Shown here piece by piece: positions 57,227 to 64,000 of a DNA stretch of 64,000 nt. Numbering within the stretch: the first letter of the stretch is position 1; each line of letters starts with the position of its first letter. The position numbers and the translations under genes are program-made. Source of the DNA: Callorhinus ursinus (Eukaryota; Chordata; Mammalia; Carnivora; Otariidae); contig NW_020313057.1 of assembly GCF_003265705.1 (NCBI RefSeq), forward strand, positions 7,738,450 to 7,802,449, in the 5' to 3' direction. The notes beneath the pieces are model-generated. The model was not told where the DNA came from and ran no database searches. It worked only from the letters and a program-made list of their open reading frames with translations.

Positions 57227-59025
57227 TTTGTCCAGAGGATAATAGATGAATGAGAGAACAAAATGCTAACAGGTTAACAGCATCCCCAGCAAATATACTC
57301 TAAACAAATCAGAAAAGACCTGAAACCAGGGGAAAAGAAAGGGAAAGAAAGAAAAAAGAAAAAGGAAAAGAAAAAGATAAAAACAAACAAAAACAGAACA
57401 AAACCAAAAAAAAGCAGAATATGATCAAATATGATCAGGCTAGTGCATAGATCAGTGCCACACACTAGATTTTGGGTGTATTTTGGTCTGTTAGAAGAAA
57501 GTGCCTCCTAAAATTTTAAAGAAAGACTTATATATGTACAAAATAAGGGTTGATACAGTGAAGGGATGGAATATGACTATAAAGATGAAAATTATAAAAG
57601 ATTTTATAAAAGGAATTGATAAGAAGTTGTTTGATAAAAGAAAGAAGATTAAAAAAAGAAAAAAAAGGGAGAGAATGTGATTAGGCAGGAGACTAGAACA
57701 AAGCCATACACTAGTGATTTAGGGTATATTTTGATCTGTTAGAAGAAACTGTAGCTCAAAATTTTAAAGAGAGAACAACTTATATATATCTGCCAAAAAT
57801 AAGGGTATCTATTATGAAGGGATAGAATATGACTCTAAAAATGAAAAAAAAAATTTTTTGCAAAAAGGGATTGATAAGATGTTGGCTGAAAAAGGGAAAA
57901 AGAAAAATTCAAAAAAAAAACGGTTAAAAAAATTAACTTTGAAAAACTAATGAATCATGGTAAAAAAGTCATGAATTCTATGTGCAGTGTTCCCCTAGCA
58001 CTGGAGTTCTCCCTTTCTCCTTAATGGGTAAACTTGGTCTTGGCTTGCTGGCTGTTCGTACTGAGCTTCCGGGGAAGGCGCCTGTTGCCGTGGTTTCCAA
58101 ATGTCTTTGCCGGAGGCGGAATTGCCCCACCCTTGTCCGTCCCGGCTAAGTAATCTGCTCGGATTTGCTCTCAGGAGCTTTTGTTCCCTGCAAGCTCTGG
58201 TACAGCTTTGGAGGACCAGGGTGAAAATGGTGGCCCCCCAATCTCCACCCGGAGGAGCTGAGAACTCGGGCCCCGCTCCTCAGTGCGCCCCCAGAGAAAA
58301 GCAGTCACTCCCATGTCCCCGGTCTCCGGCCGCACTCCGTGCTCACCCGGCCTGTGACTGAGCATTTCTATCTCTGGCACCCGACTCGGTGTGGAGTCTC
58401 CAAACCCAGCAGATCCCTGCGGTGCGCTCCCGCACCGCTCCTCCCGGGGGAGGAAGGGGAGTCTCCCCGGCTCTGCCGCTTGTTGGGTCCCTGCTGGAGG
58501 AGCAGTGGCCCGACTGGGCCGCGGATCACAGTTTATGGCCACCCCGAGCTGAGAGCCCGCGCCTCGGCTCCGTCTCTGCAGCCGGCTTCCCCGCTCCGAT
58601 CCCTGGGAGCTCTGCCGCACTCAGGCACCCCCGGTCTTTCTGTGACCCCGAGGGTCCTGAGACCACACTGTCCCGCGAGGGTTCCACCCCCCGCTTAGCC
58701 ACTGGAGCGTCGTCCCTCAGCGGAGCCGACTTCTAAAAGTTCCGATTTTGTGCTCCGCGGCTTTGGCACTTGCCAGAAGTGGCCGACGGAGGCCCCTCCC
58801 CCGCCGTCTATCCTCCCGAATATCGCCTCGGATTCACTTCTCCGCACGTCCTACCTTCCAGAAAGTGGTCGCTTTTCTGTTCAGAGAGTTGTTGCTACTC
58901 TCTTCTTTGGTCTCCTGTTGAGTTCGTAGGTGTTCAGAATGGTTTGATCCCTATTCCGCTGAATTCCTGAGACCAGACGAAATCCAGGTCTCCTACTTCT
59001 CTGCCATCTTGCTCCGCCCCCCCCC
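57227..59025 (-). promoter_or_regulatory. Long 5' UTR and presumed internal promoter of L1 element B
   Basis: About 1.8 kb in two parts. The distal part (about 58010-59025) is GC-rich with dense CpGs and starts at the element's first base; in L1s such a region drives RNA polymerase II transcription. The ORF1-proximal part (about 57240-57960) is A-rich on the plus strand reading and holds two roughly 248-bp repeat units. Many CpGs have not decayed to TG/CA, which fits a fairly young insertion. Confidence 0.78.
57415..57920. repeat. Two tandem ~248-bp units in the L1 element B 5' UTR
   Basis: Unit 1 (about 57415-57660) and unit 2 (about 57663-57920) share, in the same order, CACTAG, then TTTTGGTCTGTTAGAAGAAA / TTTTGATCTGTTAGAAGAAA, AAAATTTTAAAGA, CTTATATAT, AATAAGGGT, GAAGGGAT.GAATATGACT and ATTGATAAGA. 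The shared TCTGTTAGAAGAAA motifs are 248 bp apart. The copies are clearly diverged. Confidence 0.85.
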
Positions 59026-59038
59026 CGCATGTGTTTTA

Positions 59039-60214
59039 AATAAGATTTCTTCTAATAAATTTCAGTTAGTACAATATGTATGTCTATTTATTTTAAAGGA
59101 CTTACGAGGTAAATCTGCTGAATGCTTTGTGTCATCTCTCCTTTTAAGGATCAGCTGTTACCCTTCTCTGCTTGTGTTGCCTTTTCTTTATAGACATTAA
59201 GAGTCTATTAAACTTCTCTAATTTATATGTCAGGAGCTCAAAATCCTAGACACTTTGCTGAGCAACAGTAGAAACCCAAATCATTGATTTTTCTCTTGCT
59301 GCTTCCTTCCTGAGTCAGTAATGTCCTATCCCCCTTCCTTTTCTTCCCCAGCGCTATTTTCAGTGATGTATTTGTAGCTTCCAATCTCTCAATTCCTTTT
59401 CCCTTCCTAGGTTTATAATCTATAAAGTTAACATCCCTGGCTTCAAGGTGTCTCCTGAGAAGGAAGGACTTCTCTGATCGGCGAGTTTGGGACAAGGAAC
59501 TGTCCCTTTCTCTTAGCTCGTTCCCTTTTTGCTTTTCTGTTTGGAGTCGGCCTGCTCTTGGAAAGTACAACTGTAGCCTCCTCACTGAGGGGCTGAGAAA
59601 AGCCCCTTGTCTATGTTATGGCAGAGTGGGAGAATCCTTTATCATTGTGTTACAGTATCGCTGTCACACATGTAAGCCACATTCTTCAATGGCCTTATAG
59701 TAACAAAAATGACTTGTCAATTTCCGTTTGTCAAACATCATTGTTCCTCCAAGGTGGTTCAAAATTTGAGCATGGGAAAGACATATTACTTTTACCACTC
59801 TAACATACTAATAATTAATAAATTGCTACATCTTTTCTCCACTTTACACACACACACACACACACACTATACAACTGTATCTATTTATGTACATATTTAA
59901 ATCATATCTTTATCTGACCATATGTAGTTAAAAGTAGGGATCACATTGTTATATGAATTCCCACCCAGCCTCATAGATTTATCATAATTTTCCTCCTTTC
60001 CATATTTGTAACTCCCTCTATTGACAGTAAGACATCTGATGTCCACTATCCTTGATGTATTTATGTATTTAATCATCCTCTCTTTTCATACTTTCTTGAG
60101 CCACTAGAATGACATTTGTCCATAATAAAAAAGCCATAATTTAAAAAACTGTTATTGGGAAAGCAGTCATTATAGGGTATGAATGACCTCATTTCTTAAA
60201 TGATGTCTTGTGAT
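59039..60214. other. Unassigned sequence
   Basis: No gene or named repeat recognised apart from a CA run at 59846-59868. The minus-strand frame at 59238-59585 (115 codons) has no recognisable domain. Confidence 0.45.
59846..59868. repeat. CA microsatellite
   Basis: An uninterrupted CA array of about eleven units. Confidence 0.92.
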
Positions 60215-60310
60215 AATTATTTAAAATAAATACCATCATGCCTATTTTACAGATGAAGAAAATAAAAAATCAGAAGGTTTAGGCTCTTGGTGGGTAACTT
60301 AGAAAAGGCG
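60215..60310 (-). mobile_element. MIR fragment (antisense)
   Basis: CCTATTTTACAGATGAAGAA followed by AAAAATCAGAAGGTTTAGGC and GTGGGTAACTTA matches the complement of the MIR core (CATTTTACAGATGAGGAAACTGAGGC order). Confidence 0.72.
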
Positions 60311-60790
60311 GCAATGGCCATGCCGGTGTAATAGAAGATCCTTCCTCCCCTAAAAAAAAGCAATCCATAAAATAAAATAGTATGACATCTGAAATTATTT
60401 TAATTAAATAAATAACAGTAAAATGTAATATTTCTAAAATTTACTAGCTTTGGGGGAAGTGAGAAAATTAATGGGAACATAATCCAGACCCTTATGATTG
60501 TTATAGAATTGTTCACCAGTTTAAATTCCTAAAACCAAGATGGTGCTAATTTAAGAAGACAATACACATTTCATAAATATTTATTAAGTATTTCTGGGAA
60601 AAGGGTTATGCCAACTATTGCATTAGTTGTGCCCCTAAATGAATGCCACTAAGAGATTCTGGTTCAAGCTCTTATTATCTAAATTAAACCAAAGGACACA
60701 TATTTTAAAGGTGTGAGAAAAGTTAAATTTCTTTCTTCTCTCTTCTTACAGAAGAAACAAAAGCATAATGGCCACAAAAAGTTATTAGAA
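60311..60790. other. Unassigned sequence
   Basis: No gene or named repeat recognised. Confidence 0.45.
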
Positions 60791-60803
60791 ATAAGCAGCC
60801 CAG

Positions 60804-60993
60804 GAGCACCTGGGTGGCTCAGTTAAGTGTCTGCCTTCGGCTCGGTTCATGGTGTCAGGGTCCTGGGATCGATTCCTGAGTCGGGCTCCCTCCTTGGTGG
60901 GGAGTCTGCTTCTCCCTCTCCCTCTGCCCTTTCCCCTGCTTGTGTGCTCTCTTTCTCTCTCTCAAATAAACAGATAAAATCTTTTAAAAAATT
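60804..60993 (+). mobile_element. Can-SINE
   Basis: Head GAGCACCTGGGTGGCTCAGT with a 4-5 base deletion before TAAGTGTCTGCC, GGGATCGATTCCTGAGTCGG, CT-rich body and AAATAAACAGATAAAATCTT tail. The target-site duplication ATAAGCAGCCCAG is exact (60791-60803 and 60994-61006). Confidence 0.96.
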
Positions 60994-61006
60994 ATAAGCA
61001 GCCCAG

Positions 61007-61454
61007 TTTCTGTGTACTTTGGTTTATATAAGGACTTATTGCTCCCCTCCCTGATCTCTCACCTTGCTATAACTTAACCTATCATTGTCTTACTGTATAT
61101 ATTCTTCTAGTGCGCACACAGTTTCCTCAACTATCTGGCTTCAGTTTGACAGGTTTTTAATTCTATAGACTCACAACACCATCGTTAAATGTCATATTTA
61201 AAAATATGAAGGAAAGAAAAATAATTTTGCTGATACTTCCTTCTTGTAAAACTGTTCAGAGATTAAAGCAATCCACCTTGGTCACTTTTCCAGGGATGTG
61301 CATTTGAAGTTAAGTAGATGGTAGCTGACACCGGAATTGTATTGAATCCAGTCTAACATAACCGTATGAAAGCCAAAAGTAAAGTGTGAGAGAAATTTTA
61401 ATGTACAGCTTTAATTAGTGATCCAGTGACTAGATCACTTACTGATTTTTATTG
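61007..61454. other. Unassigned sequence
   Basis: No gene or named repeat recognised. Confidence 0.45.
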
Positions 61455-61662
61455 ATTTTTAATTTTTTTATTTAAATTCAATTTAGTTCACATATAGTGT
61501 AGTGTTATTTTGGGGGGTAGAATTTAATGATTCATCAGTTGCATAGAATACCCAGTGCTCATTACATCACGTGCCCTCCTTAATGCCCATCACCCAGTCC
61601 CATCCACCTCCCCTCCAACAACCCTCAGTTTGTTCTTTATAGTTAAGAGTCTCTTATGGTTT
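61455..61662 (-). mobile_element. Severely 5'-truncated L1 (3' UTR only)
   Basis: ATTCAATTTAGTTCACATAT, CCCAGTGCTCATTACATCAC, CAACCCTCAGTTTGTTCTTT: the complement of the same carnivore L1 3' UTR type as at 23022-23262. About 200 bp were copied. Confidence 0.9.
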
Positions 61663-62040
61663 GACCATTTAATAATCAATCAGCCTTTCTCTGACAAGCT
61701 CCATCCAGAACATGGACATTTAGGTAGAAGAAAACATGAAAACTTCTCCCTGAAACATTTTTTTTTTCTCTTGAGCCTCAAGAATGTGGTCCCTTCATTT
61801 GCCATAAACTTAACTGGCAATGGATGCTAAGAGAATAAGAAAGACCGAGGTTTTATTTGTGAGTGTTTGCACTTGAGTGTCTGCATTTGTGTTTCAATTA
61901 GAATGAATTCTCATTTTCTGTTTTAACTATCGTTTATGAGAGGTTTACTCTTTAACTTATACAAATAGAATGCAGACCCAAAGAACCAGTTACAGCTGCC
62001 TTTTGGTAGGACTATCTGGAAAAGTTATCAGTTTTAATAC
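61663..62040. other. Unassigned sequence
   Basis: No gene or named repeat recognised. Confidence 0.45.
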
Positions 62041-62105
62041 ATTCAACAACAATTTGCTTTAATACTGCGTGCCTGCTATGGGGCAGACACTGAACTAAGC
62101 TACAG
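62041..62105 (-). mobile_element. L2-type 3'-end fragment (antisense)
   Basis: ATTCAACAACAATTTGCTTT and GGGGCAGACACTGAACTAAG match the complement of an L2-type terminus (ATTCAACAAATATTTATTGA, then CCAGGCACTGTGCTAGG order). Confidence 0.62.
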
Positions 62106-62267
62106 TTGATTGGTTCTCAGCCCTAGCTGCACTTGGGAATAAACTTAAGGGATTTGAACAACGCAGGGCATGGGTACATCCCCATGGATTCAAGTGCAGG
62201 CTAAGCCTTTGAAAATCCAAAGGGTCCTCCATGATTCTAATGTGAGGTCAAAATTGAGAACCATTGA
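62106..62267. mobile_element. MER5A (hAT-Charlie non-autonomous DNA transposon)
   Basis: Starts GATTGGTTCTCAGCCCTAGC and ends TGATTCTAATGTGAGGTCAA then TTGAGAACCATTG, matching the inverted ends CAGTGGTTCTCAA and TTGAGAACCACTG of MER5A at close to its full length (162 bp). No coding capacity; it was moved by a hAT transposase encoded elsewhere. Confidence 0.85.
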
Positions 62268-62359
62268 ATAGGAAGAAGCAGTCTTTCTAAACAGAGAGAA
62301 TCTTGGTTTGACCGGAACTCAACAGAGTTCTCTCTTAAGCTGACTCCTCTCTCACCCTA

Positions 62360-62475
62360 CCACCTGAAGCTCCATGAAGTCAGAGATTTGGCCTTTTTTC
62401 TCCCAATTGTCTGAGAGTCTAGTATAGTGCTTGCTTGAATAAGAAGTGTTTAGCCAGTATTTGCTGAGTGAATGC
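62360..62475 (+). mobile_element. L2 3'-end fragment
   Basis: GAAGCTCCATGAAGTCAGAG, TGAGAGTCTAGTATAGTGCT and CCAGTATTTGCTGAGTGAAT follow the L2 3' end in sense orientation. Confidence 0.75.
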
Positions 62476-63945
62476 AAATGGCTTTTGAAAGCTAATTCAT
62501 TTAATCTCTGTCTTTAACATTTTCATGAGGATGGCTTTTAAAACTACATCTCTCCTCATAGCCTTGTCTCAGAATTGGACCTTTATTCACAATGGTTTGG
62601 TCGTTTCCTCTTAAATATAATGCAGGTCTATTAAAAACAAGGACCTTGACTTATAATAGTAGCAATCTATTTCAATTTGCAAATACTTGCCCTGAGGTTC
62701 AGAGGGTGTATATTTAGTAAGTAGCAGATATCGAGCCAGATGCAAGCATTTTTTTTTTTTGGTCTTAGCATCATCACTATACCATGCTAATGCTGATAAA
62801 CATATTCTCTGTATGACCAAATGATGTTGGAGATAAAATGGGATTTCTGTAATCACTTGCTTTATCAACGAAAAGCAACCAGTTTCACATGTCATCATTT
62901 TGGGTTCTGGTTCTGGAGTCACCCAGGATCCACCAGTCAGAAGCCCTTCCTAAATTCCATTCTAATTTTCCAGTCTTGCGACTGGTTAGGAAGTTGGATG
63001 GACTGTTTCAGTATGTGCCAATTCAGCTTTAAAGGGGTTGAACAAGTCAAAGTCATGACAGTCCACTCTCAAGATTGGGAGCTTTGCACAGTAAATACCT
63101 CCATATTAGAGAACATTGATGTCTTCGAATAAGCTTTTGAGTTTCCCTTGCAGGATGTATCTCAACTGCCAAAAATGAGTCAGTGTGAAAAACAGAAACC
63201 AATGCAATGAGCAGCCTCCTGTGATGGCCTGTCTGAGAGCAGAAAGATGAAAGTGATTCTCCTGAGCCCTGCAAGTACAAGGCTGGCCCAAATCCTTCCT
63301 GATAAGCATCAAATGGAGACAACTAGCTACAAGAAATTCCTCCAGCAACAGAATAAATATTGGCACGCCAAGAAATAATCTACAGATGGGGACAGAGGCT
63401 CTGAAAATCATCCTGTGACTAGTCAATCCCAAGTTCAGCAGCAAATCCTCATCTTGACACAATCAGGAAGATGTCAAAGTAAGTATATTTCTGGTCAATA
63501 TAAAAGCAATTATCCCCGGTTTTTGCCTCCTGTTGGCAGTCTGGCACCTTCCCCATTTCTTCCACCAGAGTTGTTCTCGCTAGCCTTTTCCTATGGTGCT
63601 AGAGTTGATTTAACCAAGAGAGTGAGTCATTAGGTGTTCGCTGATGGGCCAGAGGAGCAGCTTTTCTAGCCCACTTCTCCCCACCCTAATGTTCAGGGAC
63701 CATGGTCCGCAATATAGCAGCAACGCACGAGTGTCTCTCCATTGAGTGAAGCCTCGTGTGCAGCCAAAAGAGACAGAATAGGAGTAAATAGACCTCAGCC
63801 CTACAGCTAACCTTGTCCCTGTGGTGTGTGGATAATAATTTTGTTTTGCAAAATTCACAGAGTGTCATGTGGGTAGAATATGATAGCCAAGTGGGAGGGC
63901 TCTCAAGATTATAAAGTTATATGGAAATGAGTGCTGTTATTTTCT
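62476..63945. other. Unassigned sequence
   Basis: No supported gene. Bases 62640-62745 (TGAGGTTCAGAGGGTGTATA, AGTAAGTAGCAGATATCGAG) may be a worn antisense MIR. Overlapping frames at 63053-63462 on the minus strand (up to 118 codons) show no known domain and no splice or promoter context I can defend. Confidence 0.45.
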
Positions 63946-63962
63946 AAAAGATTTATTTATTT

Positions 63963-64000
<38 letters not shown>
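63946..64000 (-). mobile_element. Can-SINE (antisense), cut by the window end
   Basis: TTTCTAAAAGATTTATTTAT followed by a pure GA run is how an antisense Can-SINE begins (tail complement, then CT-tract complement). The head lies beyond base 64000, so the call rests on the tail and GA block only. Confidence 0.82.

Larger units (their letters stand above)
51796..59025 (-). mobile_element. Full-length L1 'element B' (7.2 kb)
   Basis: Minus-strand order: 5' UTR (57227-59025), ORF1 (56145-57226, interrupted by a SINE), ORF2 (52257-56063) and a double 3' UTR (51796-52256). A perfect 13-bp target-site duplication CGCATGTGTTTTA (51783-51795 and 59026-59038) shows it arrived as one unit, including both 3' UTR modules. 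It starts with a G run and GGAGCAAGATGGCAGAGAAG. Frameshifts in both ORFs make it non-autonomous. The SINE at 56920 is a later insertion. Confidence 0.97.

Noticed and set aside
63053..63462. Overlapping minus-strand open frames of 89 and 118 codons
   Set aside because: No recognisable domain, no promoter or splice context, and a length expected by chance in this much DNA.

Overview
The window is mammalian nuclear DNA from a carnivore. The diagnostic signal is at least 21 copies of the tRNA-Lys-derived Can-SINE, with the head TGCCTGGGTGGCTCAGT, the body CTGCTTCTCCCTCT and a tail of AAATAAATAAAATCTT, together with carnivore-type LINE-1 elements. The SINE body is the caniform type, and I saw none of the SINEC_Cf heads that crowd dog DNA. 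I therefore infer an arctoid caniform (bear, seal or mustelid group) rather than a canid; this is an inference from repeat subfamilies, not proof. The sequence is AT-rich, and I found no convincing host protein-coding exon, tRNA, rRNA or other host gene. It reads as a repeat-rich intergenic or intronic stretch.

Layout. 1-6552: a near full-length but decayed sense-strand L1 with 5' UTR, ORF1 and ORF2, broken by three SINEs. 6553-7229: unassigned. 7230-11415: an ancient antisense L1 that has lost the ORF2 endonuclease region and carries two SINEs. 12240-13737: an LTR-like scrap cut by a 5'-truncated antisense L1. 13950-36500: mostly old, unassigned sequence sprinkled with L2, MIR, LTR-like and L1M remnants, eight Can-SINEs, an 84-bp tandem duplication and a 10-N gap. 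36905-48060: a nest of ancient antisense L1M fragments, into which SINEs and a complete 5.9-kb L1 (element A, 39792-45671, 17-bp target-site duplication) have inserted; a 100-N gap sits in a GGAA microsatellite. 48110-50450: a worn ERVL/MaLR-type internal region. 51796-59025: a second complete L1 (element B, 7.2 kb, 13-bp duplication) with a long CpG-rich 5' UTR and a double 3' UTR. 59026-64000: unassigned DNA with MIR, L2, MER5A, an L1 3'-UTR scrap and two SINEs, the last cut by the window edge.

How the parts relate. Nested insertions give a relative chronology: L2/MIR/MER5A and L1M remnants are oldest; the first L1, antisense L1M copies and the ERVL-like element come next; elements A and B are younger; Can-SINEs inserted throughout, including one inside element B. 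Every L1 here has broken frames, so none looks able to move by itself. Elements A and B both run on the minus strand and are the most informative loci: B has lost the ORF1 stop codon, has two roughly 248-bp repeat units in its 5' UTR and carries two tandem 3'-UTR modules. I found no evidence for a new multigene system; the findings are details of retrotransposon structure and small duplications. Edges of old repeats are approximate, and family names are from recognition of consensus sequence, not from a database search.
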